From the NCBI RefSeq assembly GCF_963678635.1, contig NC_087067.1, forward strand, positions 46,858,001 through 46,922,000: 64,000 nt of DNA. The letters run 5' to 3'. This stretch comes from Symsagittifera roscoffensis (taxonomy: Eukaryota > Xenacoelomorpha > Acoela > Convolutidae). The notes beneath the pieces were generated by a model. The model was given only the letters and a program-made list of their open reading frames with translations, made no database searches and was not told where the DNA came from. The position numbers and the translations under genes are program-made. Shown piece by piece: positions 1-14,207 of the stretch (its first letter is position 1; each line of letters opens with the position of its first letter).

Positions 1-2327
1 AATATGGTAGGGAAATACTATATTATTTGGAGTTTTTTATCCTTTTTTTTAAAATCATTTTGCCTTTTTGGTACTCTCCCAAGCCACAGTAAATTTTAAG
101 CGTACAGTTTCATAGAATATATAAGTTGTAAATTTCCTAAAAAGATAATTTTTTATTATACGTGTAATGTCATGAATTATTGATTTTTTGGTGAAGACAA
201 TCCCGCTTAATACAGAATAAAAAACTGAGTCAAATCTATTTATGTCATTTTGCACCAATTAAGAGTTGTTAGTGTTTAGGCCAAATACATCACTTAAATC
301 AAAAGACATTATTTGAAACTTGAAAAGGAGAGTTTGAAAAAAGTTCAGAACATTTATGGCATGATTATTTCAAAAAAGTCACCCACCAAGCAAGCATTTA
401 AACTTCTGGTGTAAGCAGAGCGGGAAAGAAAGAAAACATGTAAATCTTAGCTGTCTTTTTAACTGTTCTTTCTATGGAAAACAGAACATGTGAAAAGCTA
501 AAAATGTTGCTAAAATTGAAATTTGTTGATATTCCAAGAGATGAAATAGCAAAACACTTACAGTTGAGTGTTGAGGTTAAATTTAGAGGAAACTGATATA
601 ATGTTTAACCAAGTTTATTCAGTTTTTTCAGCTTTAATAGATTATAATTCAGCCGGAATGAAATAACACGGATTTCTCGTTATTCTGACTAAAACGACTA
701 TTAGTAATTAAGTTTTATTATTTTAAGTTTATAATCATGATATTGCTTACCTGTTGATATTGGAAATCAGAAAGTCTGAGCCAGCAACTACGGAAAAATA
801 TATGGAAATGATTTCTAAAGCCACGATGAGCCGATTAACATTTAACCTTATTTCCTTTTTAGCCAATAGGAATGCTCTTTTTAAATAATAAACAATAAAA
901 AAAGGTTTTAAATTCTCCTAAGCTAGAACAATACAATGAGCAGAAAACGATAGGCAGCTAAATTTTTATTTATATTCTTCAATCTCTATAACTACGAAGG
1001 AAACCATACAAACATTTTAGCAGCTGAATTTGGTTATGCCCCAAATTATGACTAATCATCAGATATCATTCGAAAAAAATCAAAAAACCAACAAAATTTT
1101 TTTCGGATTCCAAAAATGCACGTTAAGTTCATGAAGCGTTCGGAAATTTCTAAAAATTTTGAGCTTGTTTTTCTTTCAGTGCGCAGTGAATATGTTAAGG
1201 GGGTTAAAAAGTAGGATTTTGTTGTTAAAATGGCTAAAGTTGCAACCTGCGCAGAAAAGGTTGGCTATAAGGTCTTTATAAGTTCTGGTCTTTATAAGTT
1301 CTGGTGATGAGTTTGGTAAATTAATCACTTATTGGGTCAGTGTCTTGCAATGACTTTGATCGATGTACCGAAGACATGTTATTCAAGAAAAAAGAGCCAG
1401 GTCATTTCGCAATTTCAATCCATCAGGCGGCGGACTTGTCAACTATTTCACTCTGCCTCGTTAATTAATGATTACTTTTTGGCTTAGCGGGTAGCTATAT
1501 TTGGAGGCAGTGTCGGGTCTATTTCATCGCTGTTTTGATTATCACAACTTAATGTGCTTTTTATTTATCATGTAGTATTATACCTAATCAGCGAAATATT
1601 AAAGAAGATGGGACAAGTAATCAATCGGCCGTGGGATTTGGAGAACTGAACCACTTCCATACATTAACTTCTATACGGGTCAAATTACAGCTAATATTAG
1701 TTTTAATGATAGTTTCCAACGTTTTGATTTTTTCTTAAAAAGGGGACGCTTCAAAGTTTTGCTCGAAAGTTTTTCGATGAATCCGTCGAGAACATTGGAG
1801 AACTTAGTTAAAGAAAAGTTTTCAGCGCTTTTGATCAATTTTGGGAATCGATTAAATAGAACTTCCTTCGCGCTTCCTCTCAAAATTTTCGTATAATTGA
1901 CTAAAATCCGGAAAAAATGAGGATTAGTTGGCCAAAATGGATGTATTGTGTGGATAACACCAAAATGAGGCCTTTTGGGAAAATTTTGAAAATCAGAATC
2001 GAGTGAAGGGAGATCCCGCCCTCCTCGACAGGCTAATTTGGTAGCAAGATTTGGGAATCGTTGTCTAAAAATTGATTGCCTAGATGCTGCATAGCAAATT
2101 AGTCAGGTTTAAAGATTCGAAAGTTTATTCGATGGATTTCTTTGTCTGTTCGTTTTCAAATATCGGTTCATCAATTTTGCATGTGCGAGGCTATAATTTG
2201 AAAATATCACTCAAATCTGGCAGTGTTTTTGCATTTGGCAGGTCAATTTTTACGGATGGAAAGAAACTAAGGCCAAGGGATTTTTTTTCAGGCAAAATCA
2301 AATATTTAAAATGGAAAGAAACTTTGA
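1..2327. other. AT-rich intergenic DNA, nothing recognised
   Basis: No exon-like GC-richer block, RNA gene or repeat family known from elsewhere in the window was seen here. The open frames (for example 67 codons on the - strand at 1680-1883 and 103 codons on the + strand at 2084-2395) are AT-rich, have no domain pattern and are of the length expected by chance. Confidence 0.5.
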
Positions 2328-3802
2328 CACGATTTTTTTTTCAAAACTACACGAAAAAAACTCCACAGACTCCACATCAGAGGTGTAACCGCTAACGAGG
2401 TTTCCGCTAATCGGTAGCTATAGCTAAGTGTCGTTTGCTAGTCGCTATATCGCTAATTAAACTAAAAACACACCAGAATAAACCAATCATGATCCATGCC
2501 TAAAACATTAATTGTAAGGCTGAAATTATTTATAGTTTCAGTCAGAAAAGAACAAATTTAACTTAGAAAGCATTTGCATTTCCTCTCCTCTACCTCGCAA
2601 GAATAGAAACTATATACAAGATCTCTTGAGACTAGCAAATATAAGAGTATGATTAGGATCAGTATTAGAACAAGAAAATGCACGGTTCTATCCGGCCGAA
2701 AAGAAAACAGCGTGACGAACAGACGGTGTACCATGTCCAAAATTACTCTATGAAAAAGTCACTTCGTAGCGTAGTTGATTTCATCTGGTGCGACCAAACG
2801 AGTCTCGAGCAGATTAATACTAATATAGATTTAGAAAAACCAGAAAGAGTTTAGACAAATTAGAGAAGAGAAAAACCAACAAAATGTTAAACCAAATCGA
2901 AAAAAGATATAACTACTTTCCTTTCTCTCTCAATAAGTCTAATCAAATCAAGCCAATACTAAAGCCGAAACGAGGTTACAACACAGACGACAAACCAAAT
3001 ATCTGGATCGCAACGCAAAAAAGAAGCCTACGACAATTTTTCACAACTATTTATGCAGTTATGTAAACTGCAAAAAAATAGAGCCGTACAATAACTTTCT
3101 ATTACATCTTTAAAAATTATTCATAATTTTTTCTAATCTTTCTTTCAAATTGTTCACTTCGATTCAATTTTAAATCTAAATGATCAAGGCTTTCCTCGGA
3201 CCATTTAACAAATTTAATCCCAACTCTTAATATAGAGTCTAACGATTTTAAGCATCAATTCACTTTCCAACCCTTCTATAAGACCCAGCATTAACTAACA
3301 TTGTGTTTCAATGAACTAACCATTCGATTTCAGCTAAAAAGTGAAGAACTACGGAAACTCTTCTTTTTATTGAAACACTCCTCTTAATTGACCCAGGCCT
3401 AAAACAAATCTTAGCACTAGTAAGAATATAATTAATACCTAACGATCTACTTTTATTCTAAATGAGCCTGAGCCTTGCGGATTGATTTACTATTCTCCAA
3501 CCCTCAATCTCATATCGATCCCCATTTAAGTAAGATTAAGTTTACTTAGTTGTGAAGAAAGTCACACTCGTTTGAGAGCAGTAAAAATCCTTCTATTGAA
3601 TTGATATGTTTTCCCAACTCCTCTTGCCACGACAATACAACCCGAGGATTAGGCTAACCTCACAAAAAGCGTATGAACTAACAGTTTAGGAAACAGAAAC
3701 TGATACTTGTCTCTTGCATCTATCATTATAAAACTTATGTCAAAAGATAGTTTAGGAAATATTCAAATACTAATTCTCCATAATTGTCTAATACAATCAA
3801 AA
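2328..3802 (+). repeat. LTR-leader tandem unit 1
   Basis: First of three tandem units. It holds an LTR-like stretch ending at 2783 (conserved block around TATCCGGCCGAAAA and ACGGTGTACCATG, as in the young LTR), then TC and a primer-site-like TGGTGCGACC at 2786, a leader, and finally the first codons of ORF1. It then runs straight into unit 2. It lacks a leader segment of about 300 bp that units 2 and 3 keep (about 4560-4920 in unit 2). Confidence 0.8.
2884..3066 (+). pseudogene. leader small ORF (60 codons), old-element version
   Basis: An open frame of 60 codons starts about 100 bp after the primer site of unit 1. It is weakly alignable with the 77-codon leader ORF of the young element (40598-40831): both share an LN-[KR]-S pattern, a run of basic residues and a T-[KD]-D-D stretch in the same order. 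In unit 2 the same frame has a stop at the third codon, and unit 3 carries a deletion. It is either a conserved leader peptide or a short start exon joined by splicing to downstream ORFs; the sequence cannot decide. Confidence 0.35.
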
Positions 3803-5610
3803 ACGATTGATTTTTTTTTCAAATCTACACGAAAAAACTCCACACACTCCACATCAGAGGTGTGACCGCTAACAAGGTTTCCGCTGATCGGTAGCTATAG
3901 CTAATTGTCGTTCGCTAGTCGCTATGTCGCTAATTGAACTAAAAACACACCAGAATAAACCAATCATGATCCATGGCTAAAACATTAATTGTATGGCTGA
4001 AATTACTTATAGTTTCAGTCAGAAAAGAACAAATTTAACTTGGAAAGCAGTTGCATTTCCTCTCCTCTACCTGGCAAGAATAGATAATATATACAAGATC
4101 TCTTGAGACTAGCAAATATAAGAGTATGATTAGGATCAGTATAAGAACAAGAAACTGCACGGTTCTATCCGGCCAAAAAGAAGACAGCGGAACGAACAGA
4201 CGGTGTACCATGTCCAAAATTACTCTATGCAAAAGCCACTTCGTAGCGTACTTAATTTCATCTGTTGCGACCAAACGAGTCTCGTGCAGACTAATACTAA
4301 TTTAGATGTAGAAAAACCAGACAGATTTTAGACAAAATATTTAAAGAAAAACCAACAAAATGTTAAATTAAATCGAAAAAAGATATAACTTCTTTCCTTT
4401 CTCTCTCAATAAGTCTAACCAAGTTAAGCCGATCTTAAAGCCGAAACGAGGTTACAACTCCGACGACAATCCAAGTATCTGGATCGCAAAGCAAAAAAGC
4501 AACCTACGACAATTTTTCAAAACTATTTATGCAGTTATATAAACTGCAAAAAAATAGGGCCCTAAAAATTTTATGAGCTGAATATTTTTCGAATTACAAA
4601 TAATAAATGTTATACATATACACCCAAATATACAAAAAAGCAAAAATTAGTTAGTGTAAATTTTTCAACAATCGATTTATATAAATTTTGTGTCTTTGGC
4701 TCCTTGATTCTTGAGGACCATCACTGTTTTTTTTTTCATCTAAGACAAAAACAGAATTTTTAACACCTATTTTAATCACAAAACAAGATCATCAAGATTT
4801 TCTTGGATCTTAAACCAATTTCATTTTCTTTAAAAACTGCAAAACTACTTCTATCAAGGCGTATCCTGGCTTAACTTAAATTCAATTTTGTTCATTTAAA
4901 TCAGTTCACCAAGATTTCTATTACATCTTTAAAATTTATTCATAATTTTTTCTAATTTTTCCTTCAAAATTTTTACTTCGATTTAATTTTAAATCTAAAT
5001 GATCAAGGTTTTCCTTGGACCATTTAATAAATTTAATCCCAACTCTTAATATAGAGTCTAACGATTTTAAGCATCAATTCACTTTCCAACCCTTCTATAA
5101 GACCCAGCATTAACTAACATTGTGTTTCAATGAACTAACCCTTCAAATTAAGGAAACTCATCTTTTTTTTGAACCACTCCTCTAATTGACCCAGGCCTAA
5201 AACAAATCTTAGCACTAGTAAGAATTTAATTAATACCTAACGATCTACTTGTATTCTAAATGAGCCTGAACTTTGCGGAATGGTTTACTATTCTCCAACC
5301 CTCAATCTTATATCGATCCCCAATTAAGTAAGGTTAAGTTTACTTAGATGTGAAGAAAGTCACACTCGTTTGAGAGCAAAAAAATAATCATTCAATTGAA
5401 TTGATATGTTTTCTCCCCAAACTTTCTTGCCACGACAATACAACCGGAGGATTAGGCTAACCTCACAAAAAGCGTATGAACCATCAATTCAGTAAATAGA
5501 AGCTGATACTTGGTTCCTGCATCTATCATTAATAAATAAAACTTATGTCAAAAGATAATTTAGGAAAAAAACATAGACTAATTCTCCGTAATTGTCTAAT
5601 ACGACCAAAA
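3803..5610 (+). repeat. LTR-leader tandem unit 2
   Basis: Second unit, the longest (about 1.8 kb). The LTR part ends at 4260, and the primer-like site (TGTTGCGACC) starts at 4263 with one mismatch to unit 1. The leader contains the motifs that recur in the young element: sequence related to the GATC...CAAGG...CCTTG repeat, and the TTCACTTTCCAACCC block. It ends with an ATGTC start and the first codons of ORF1, then abuts unit 3. Confidence 0.8.
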
Positions 5611-7230
5611 ACGATTGATATTTTTTCAAATCTACACGAAAAAAACTCCACAGACTCGACATCAGAGGTGAGACCGCTAACGAGGTTTCCGCTTATTGGT
5701 AGCTATAGCTAATTGTCGTTCGCTAGTCGCTATGTCGCTAATTGAACTAAAAACACACGAGAACAAACCAATCATGATACATGGCTAAAACATTAATTGT
5801 AAGGCTGAAATTAATTATAGTTTCAGTCAGAAAAAACAAATTTAACCTAGAAAGCAGTTGCTTTTCCTCTCTTCTACCTCGCAAGAATAGAAAATATATA
5901 CGAGATCTCTTGAGTGCGACCAAACGAGTCTCGAGCAGAATAATACTAATATAGACTTAGAAAAACCAGACAGAGTTTAAACAAATTAAATTAGAGAAAA
6001 ACCAACAAAATGTTAAACCAAATCGAAAAAAGATATAACTACTTTCCTTTCTCTCTCATTAAGTCTAATCAAGGTAACAACACAGACGACAAACCAAATA
6101 TCTGGATCGCAAAGCAAAAAAGCAGCCTACGACAATTTTTCAAAACTATTTAGGCAGTTATATAAACCGCAAAAAAAGAGAGCCGTAAAACAAGTTTATG
6201 AGCCGTATATTTTAAAAATTACAAATAATAAATGTTATACATATACACATAAAAACACAAAAAAACCAAAATAAATTAGTATAAAATTTTCAATGATTAA
6301 TTTATATAAATTTTGTGTCTTTGGCTCCTTGATTCTTGAGGACCATCACTGTTTTTTTCTTCTAAGACAAAAACAGAATTTCTAACAACTATTTTAATCA
6401 CAAAACAAGATCATCAAGATTTTCTTGGACCTTCAATCAATTTCAATTTCTTAAAAAACTGCAAAACTACTTCTTTCAAGGTTTATCCTGGCTCAACTTA
6501 ACTTCAGTTTGTTCATTTAAATCAGATCACCAAGATTTCTTTTACATCTTCAAAATATATTAATAATTTTTCCTACTTTTTTATTCAAAAATTTTACTTC
6601 CGTGTAATTTTAAATCTAAATGATCAAGGCTTTCCTTGGACCATTTGGTAAATTTAAACCCAACTTTCAACATAGAGTCTAACGATTTTAAGCATCAATT
6701 CACTTTCCAACCCTTATATAAGACCCAGCATTAACTGAAATTTTGTTTCTATGAACTAACCATTCAAATTAAGCTGAAAAGTAAAGAACTTCGGAAACTC
6801 ATTTTTTTATTGAACCACTCCTCCTAATTGACCCAGGCCTAAAACAAATCTTAACACTAGTAAGAATTTAACTAACACCTAACGATCTACTTGTATTCTA
6901 AATGAGCCTGAACCTTGAGGATTGGTTTTTTATTCTCCAAACCTCAATCTTATATCGATCCCCATTTAAGTAAGGTAAAGTTTACTTAGAGGTGAAGAAA
7001 GTCACACTCGTTTGAGAGCAGTAAAAATCCTTCTATTGAATTGATATATTTTCCCAACTCTTCTTGCCACGACAATACAACCCGAGGATTAGGCTAACCT
7101 CACAAAAAGCGTATGAACCAACCGTTTAGGAAATAGAAACTGATACTTGGTTCTTGCATCTATCCTTATAACACTTATATCAAAAGATAATTTAGGAAAT
7201 AAACAAATACTAATTCTCCATAATTGTCTA
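5611..7230 (+). repeat. LTR-leader tandem unit 3
   Basis: Third unit. Its LTR is internally deleted: the sequence jumps from the GATCTCTTGAG block directly to TGCGACCAAACGAG of the primer region near 5914. Its leader and ORF1 start lead into the only long ORF1 remnant, so this unit is the one joined to the body of the element. Confidence 0.8.
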
Positions 7231-7605
7231 ATTAAACATTCTAGATACGACCTAGTCATTGCACCACATTAACAGAATATAGTTTATATCAGATCAATAA
7301 GTAACAAAATTTAGGCTATAATCTCATCACAGTAGCATAGGAGAGACTCAATTTTCTAGAACAAGTAACGCTGTTTGTTTGGGAATCAGATGTAACAATT
7401 ATACGAAAACTTGAAACCCTCAGAGACATATTACATGACAAAATTAAGCCAATTGACTAGCAACGATACTTTTCTGAATCAGAAGCTACAACAGCTTCAT
7501 CTATAAAAAGCAAATGTAGAATAAAAAACCTTTATACTCAAAAACCAGAAATATTGGAATTAACTAATAAGTCCCATTTAAAGCGACGCATTAACCGTCA
7601 TAACA
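7178..7605 (+). pseudogene. ORF1 remnant of the old element
   Basis: The translation, interrupted by stops, follows the young ORF1 (39198-39665) from its start (LGNKQ, then LHNC, then YDLVI-PH) to its acidic patch (YFSESEATTASS against YFSDSETTSNSS) and its C-terminal RRINRHN region. The start codon is ATA here. The collinear match shows that ORF1 existed in the family before the two copies diverged. Confidence 0.7.
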
Positions 7606-7609
7606 CAAA

Positions 7610-10600
7610 AAATTGATTCCTTCCGACAAAAATTTTGACGATGACTCCATCCTTCCATAAGTCATCGACGCCAATAGCGACCCATCCATAGAAAAGTACA
7701 GTTTTGTCACAATCTAATTGTTTTTTTTTGAAAAAGGAAATATCCCCTGCCAACAGGAGATGCCAGAAATGACAGTAAAAAAAGACAAGTACTAGATCGC
7801 TAGCTACCAAGTATTGAAATAATAACCTCACAAAAAAGCATATTCACTATTGAAGATTTGCAGCCAGATTTAAACAGTCAAATACCACCACATCGAATAC
7901 AAACAGATGTTTTAGAACTTTTATTCACAAAAATTTTTGCAGAATACATCAAAGTAATCAAATTCAAACTTCACAAATAGCAAACTCTTATGTTTTTTTT
8001 TCAATTATCTACCGTTATGTTTCAAAATTAGACACAGATGAAGCAATCTATTTATACCGGCCATAAACATGCCGACTTTCAGCAGTAAGAGCAGAAACAA
8101 ATCCTCTTTCATGATTTCGTGATTCAATCCGCCAAAAACTTGGTGATACAGAAAATTCACAAATAAAAAAAGTTGGTGGACAAAAAATTTTAGCATGGTT
8201 CATAATTGACTATTCTCAACCCAATCTAGACCTAATTGAACAGTCTCGAAAAATTTTTTGCACTCATTGTGACAAAGAAACAACTTTAACAGATGAAACA
8301 GACTACGTATGAGACCCAGAATAGTATCACGTTATGCTTTTAAAAAAACTCAAATGATGGTCTTAGAGCAGCATATCAAATTATCTCAATACATAAAAAT
8401 TACTTAAGAACATCTTGATTGAAGACGGATATCACACCTTTAAACAACAACAAAATATTTTATGATAGAAAATTGAACAATAGTTCAAACTGAACATTTA
8501 TGAAACACAAGACAATCTAAGCGGAAATACAAACCTGACACATTAAGAATCCAAACACCATCACACTACGGATCTGAAAAAATTGATGAGACAATAGCTC
8601 AAAAAACTCAACAAAGTATATCACCGATACATTCAACATTCACGGCGGCACATGATAAGAATGATACTCCGTTTTCACAGACAACCTCGCAACCGACAGT
8701 TAAATCAAAAGTTTTTTTTTTTAATTTTCCACTATTCATTACCAATAAATAGCAGACGAATAAACAAAAAACGCTCATTCAAAAAACTAAAATGTACAAA
8801 CGGAAACAATTTTTCAAACCATGGTAATGTTTTTCTGCGCAAAAAATAATTTTTGTAACCCAATACCTCGGCCACTTGGGACAACACAGACCCAGTCTCG
8901 TGAACATAACAACAATCAACAAACACTTAATAATCCAAGAACCCAATCCGTAAGCTTCCATAATGAAATAAAAACCCAAGCAGACCGGACTGAAAAATTT
9001 CCATTTTTCAACAAAATAAACTACCTAACAATTAGAGGTAAAAAACAAAAATCAACCACATTATTCAGAAGACGATGAATACTTTAAAAAAGATCAACAA
9101 CAAAATAACTCTGATCGAAGATTTTAGCAATAGGATGACCTAGACCACCAGATGATTTTTTTTCAGCCAGATTTTTTTGAACCCTAAAACAATTCATCAA
9201 GAACACAGCAAACACAACTAAAAACTTCCTACAAAATCAAATTTTGCACAACCAAGTCTTGCATACAGTCAGAGTATACAACGAGTAGTCAAGGCTACCA
9301 ACCAGAACCATTGAGAAGCGAAATAAAATGACCTTGCTATCTACAACAACATAAAAATAGCTGAAAGCAAATCACAAGTGTTCAAAAACACCTAATACAA
9401 CAGAATGACTTCTAATGACAATGAATCTATACCTCAAGGGTGGATCATCTATAAAATCAAATAAAACACTCATGAATTTTACAGAAACAGACACTAAAAA
9501 CTTAGTTGAGGATTATTTAAACGCTGTCACAGTCAACTTAAAACTCAATTTGAGTCCAGAATCTATAAACACACCACTTCCTCATATTTTGGGTTCATAG
9601 ACCCACAGCAGTAATACAAATCACACTCAACGGCGCAGCGCAAAAAATGGTGTTCAATCCAAATCATAGAAATTTAATCCGATTGGAAACATTTCACACT
9701 AGAATTCTCAAAAATTTCCTAGTTAAAATGACTTTGTTATCTACAACAACATAAAAATAGCTGAAAGCAAATGACAAGTGTTCAAAAACAACTAATGCAA
9801 CAGAATCACTTCTGATGATCTAAAATTCAGAAAACTTAAAATTACAATATATCGAGAACTGTCAGACAACTACGTCAAATATAACTCATGTTGAAGACTC
9901 AGACAACGAATTAGCAGAAAAATCAGAGAAATTGAAAAAAAACCAAAGTTTTGAAGGAAAACTCTCAATTTGAAATGGTGTAACGATTGCCGTAGATACA
10001 GAAACAATGTTGCCGAGTGTAGAAAAATTCAGCAAGATAAACCAAATAGACCATCAAAACATAAAAAACTAAAAAAAAATTTTTTTTATCAAAACAAACA
10101 AAAAGATTAAAATCTACCCACCAAAAAGTTCAAAGTAACAAAAGCTTAGGAAAACTACTTCTATCTAGCTACAATAACAGTAGATCACAATCACATATGT
10201 CCATATGTCAACAACTCGCGACAAAGATCCCCATATTGAAAAATTCATAAAAACTATTCACAAAACAAAAATAGCCACTCAAATATAGCCAGTACAGAAA
10301 AAAATTACTCAAGATCAAACTCTTTTAGAGATAACTAATCTAATTTTTATAGAAATCGTTCATATTCCACCAATCGAAATCGATATTACTCAAATGATTC
10401 TTCCAGACAATTTTTAAACAACCACAATAGGAATTACTCAAAAAGTAGACATAGAAACTACTAAAATATTAATTCGGAAAAATCTAATAAACAGAAACAG
10501 AAACAACAGCTATCAAAATAGATTAACAAACTATTCTCAATCACCACATCAAAACAATGGACAGTATTAAAATAGACAAAGTCAAAATTAGAAAATTGAG

Positions 10601-13425
10601 ACGCCAAAACTTCAACTACCAAAATAATCAGGTACAAAAAAAGTTGAAACAAGTCCAGACCCAGCAGGAATAGAAAATACAGAAACTTCAGAAGCGCAAT
10701 CAAATCAAACATATTTTAAAAGGGCCGACAATGGAAGTGAAAACGAAAAATCATAGGTTATTCATATGTTAAAAATAAAATACGAACATGGAACTCCAAT
10801 TCATTTTAATCACTATCTGAACGAAGACCCCAAAAAGAACCTGAACTAACCTAGCTTAGACCAAACGAACGACATGAATTATACCAGACTTATATTGTCG
10901 AAAGTTATGATAACTCAAAAAACGTATACCAAAAAACGGCCTTAAAAATACCTCACCATAAACAGAAAGTTTGGACAACTCAATTTTTTTTGAAAGCCCG
11001 AAAAACCAACTTTTTCAACTACCAGAGTTTCAATTACATTTTAAAATAGATTTAAGAGCAGAACAAAATATCATTAACATCAATGCTCAGACTGGAACAC
11101 AATTTTTACAACCTGAACTTATACTTTATTAAACTATTAGCAAGTTAGCTACAGCACTACAGCACAAGGGAAAAATTTTACGATTTGAGGAAAATTTCAT
11201 TTTTTTCTCATAGCATCATAGGTATACCGTAAAAAAACTAATTTTTTTCATCAATTAATCTATTAAATATTAAAATAAAAATTCAAGATAATCACACAGA
11301 AACAAGTGAAACTGGTTTGATTTTCTTCCGACGACTTATTAAGCAACCATCATGTTTTCAAAATTCTACCCACATAGAATCAACAACGGAAGCATTTGAA
11401 ACCATTAACTGGTTATGCGTACCTATTATACGTACTGTTTAAATGGCTGTATTTTTCAATCACTGAACTACATCAAAACAACAATGATCAGAACCTAGAA
11501 CAATTGTACGTGTCTGACCTTGAAATAAGAACAACCCATAAACAATTACGCAAAGTTACAAATGCACATTTTATCTAACTTCAAGTTTACATCATTTCGC
11601 CATTCAAAACACAATTCTCTTAAGATTACTAAAATTCTGTGAAAGAAACGCAACACTGCATCCAATTCAAGAAAAAGAATGAGGAGTAAAATAATTATTC
11701 AAAACTACCAGACTTTTTTCAATCTTCTATACGAAACGGAGAATGATCAACCTAATAAAGAAAGAGAACCAAAAGAAAAACAAAAGTTGTTTTGCAAAAC
11801 TCCATTTTTTTAACCTTCATTGTGAATTTTAAAATACACAACAGAAAAACAAAAATTTTGAACAATTTTTAAGTTCGAACACTCCTAAATCAATCAAACA
11901 GAGTTCGATCAACTAGCAGACCCATTGTTAAAACACTCTAATGTAGATGAAAATCAAAATTTGATGTCGGAAAAAATGCAATCATCATTACAATTTCCAC
12001 TTAAAGCCAACGCAAAATTTAATAAACAGCGTGCAAATAAAGCTCATAAACATTAACAGGACAAAAAACATACTGTTAGATATTCTCAATTAAAATGAAA
12101 TTATCTCACCAGTAAAGAAAGAACAACAACCAAAACGAAATACAGTTATAAACCCAGTTATCATATTAGCGAAAGAAAAATCCCTCAAACTCTTACTAGA
12201 TGTAAGCTATTTATATTCTGTAATCAATTAAACCGAATGCAATTGGCTCAACCAGCAAATACAAGTTTCACAACAGAAAATGGATAACACTAAACAACAG
12301 CAGACATGACCAGCGCGTATAGCCAAATGCCGCTAGATGAACAATCATGCCGCTTAACACATTTTTTTATTGGAAATTGACAATAAGATTTTATTAGACT
12401 ATTCAATGGTTTTTCCATAGGACCAGCAGCTTTTTCTGCATTCATAAGTAAAATTTTCCTAACATTAAGTTTAAGTAAACCTTAATGGTCTTTTTCTATA
12501 ACTTCTAGAAATTTCCGGTTTTGTTTGTGATTGTCTGAGGAGATGGTGTAGCCCCATAATTACAAGATGTCATCCTACAATAACGAACAAAGCTAGGAAT
12601 GGTCAAAGTTCCAGAAAAAGTACTTCAAAATTTACAAAAGAAAATTTGAAAACAGTTCCATAGATATAACAATTCCCCCCCCCTCGCGTTAAGTTTTTAG
12701 GACATGTTATTAAAACGCAAACATTTACACCTCTAAAATTACCAACAGATACAATTCTAAACCTACAAACAGCATCTATTGAAAAGAAAAAACAAGAGTT
12801 TCTTGGTATGTTAAACTTTTAAGCGTGTAAAAATTTTGCTGTAATTGCAACTATAACTTAGACCAAATTATACTCCGTCAACTAAAAAAAAAAAGCAGAA
12901 TTATGAGTCTATACACTTATTAGAGTTTGCAGCTATAATACATACACTAACAGAATATGAGTTTTTAATCCTTGGATCAAAACTTCGGAAAGTTCTATTT
13001 ACAGATCACGAATTTAGAAAATTTCTCTTTACACAGAAATCTAATCCAAACCATAGATTATATAGAATTCAACTAAATCTGTTGAAATTTCCTATGTTAC
13101 ACATAGTTGGACAGCAGGTAAAAATCTTGTTTTACCAGATACTCCTGGTAGAAACACATCACCAGGATTAGTAGCACGAAAAAGAAAGGTCGAAAAACCA
13201 CAAAACAAAAAATTCTATCTTGCCAAAAACAAACATCACCACGATTGGAAAGCAAATACGCAACAATGATTGACACAGATGACGAGCAGACAAATCACTT
13301 TTTCAATTTCATTTGGAATGTCAAAACAATCATTATGAAGATTTGACAGGAAAAAAGTTACATTCAAACCTATAACTTATTCTTCATGGACAAAAACAAG
13401 ACACACTGAAAAACCGAAGAACAAA
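7610..13425 (+). pseudogene. gag-pol remnant of the old element
   Basis: Decayed gag-pol. Readable landmarks are DDDSILP near the gag start, a 61-codon open stretch at 9415-9600 that matches the gag core (GGSSI, VEDYLNAVT, INTPL), a damaged zinc knuckle near 9973-10035 (WCNDCRRY, with the expected His replaced), a protease region near 11030 (IDLRAE where the young copy has IDSGAE), RT blocks (INPVIILAK at about 12150, TADMTSAYSQMPLDEQ at about 12300, FSIGPAAFSAF at about 12410, QEFLGMLNF at about 12800) and RNase H (LTEYEFLILGSK, LFTDH) at 12930-13080. The match ends at about 13425 in the linker before integrase. There are many frameshifts and no functional product. Confidence 0.85.
9325..9818 (+). 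repeat. 94-bp direct repeat inside the old gag
   Basis: Positions 9325-9418 and 9725-9818 are near-identical and exactly 400 bp apart, both containing TCTACAACAACATAAAAATA. The second copy interrupts the gag match, so it is a local duplication after inactivation. Confidence 0.8.
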
Positions 13426-13430
13426 TAGTA

Positions 13431-14207
13431 GTAGATGATGGAGGTTAAGTGGGGGGGGGGGGGGTGTCCATGGAAGACCCCATGTATTAAGATACGTTAT
13501 AGATTTCCGGTCTTCCATGCTACGTATTAAGATTGGGTACAGAATTTAGAATTTACAATGTATTAAGATAGAGAATACCGATGGTAAGGTTTCAGTGTGA
13601 TGGTAAGATAATGGTGAGAAAAACGAGGTTTTAATTTTTTTCGCAAAATTTTAGGCGCGCGTTTTCTAATTGCGAACAATTAATTGTTAATTAAGTGTAG
13701 AATTAAGGTTATATATTTAGTTTTTTGATGCATGGTAAGTCAATGGTAAGAGCTTTTGTGCAAAAACTTGGAATTTTTATCAAAAAAATTGAAAATTGTT
13801 TCGAAAAAAAAAATTCAAAACACGGTAAGATTAGCTATTTTTTAACCTAATTTATTTGCTAATCTTACTTTCAATCTAATTGAAACAATGCTGAAACCTA
13901 CAGAGACATCGAAAAAAAATCAAATTTTTTGAGAGAAAAAAATAAATTACAAAAAAGTATATAAATCACTGCATTGTATAACAACTTTACCGCAAAATTT
14001 TACATTTTAATATCATAAAACCAATATAATACGACATCATGGATAAATTTACTAGACCAGATCAGTTCTTATAAGTTCAGTGGTTTTGTATGAAATCCAT
14101 CATCTTGTACTTGTCTTTTTGGAGAAAAATAGCTTTAGTCCTTTTTTCGTTTGTTCATATGTTGCCACCATATAATTTATAGTTCTGAATCCTCTATTTG
14201 TAGATGT
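13431..14207. other. junction segment between old pol and DNA polymerase B
   Basis: No gene is seen. It holds a run of 14 G at 13451-13464, three copies of GTATTAAGAT within about 100 bp (near 13485, 13525, 13560), and several ATGGTAAG motifs (about 13575-13750). It has no counterpart in the young element and may be the edge of the inserted DNA-polymerase-bearing sequence. Confidence 0.5.

Noticed and set aside
2084-2395. 103-codon open frame on the + strand before the old element
   Set aside because: AT-rich, no domain pattern, runs into the first LTR-leader unit; length compatible with chance.
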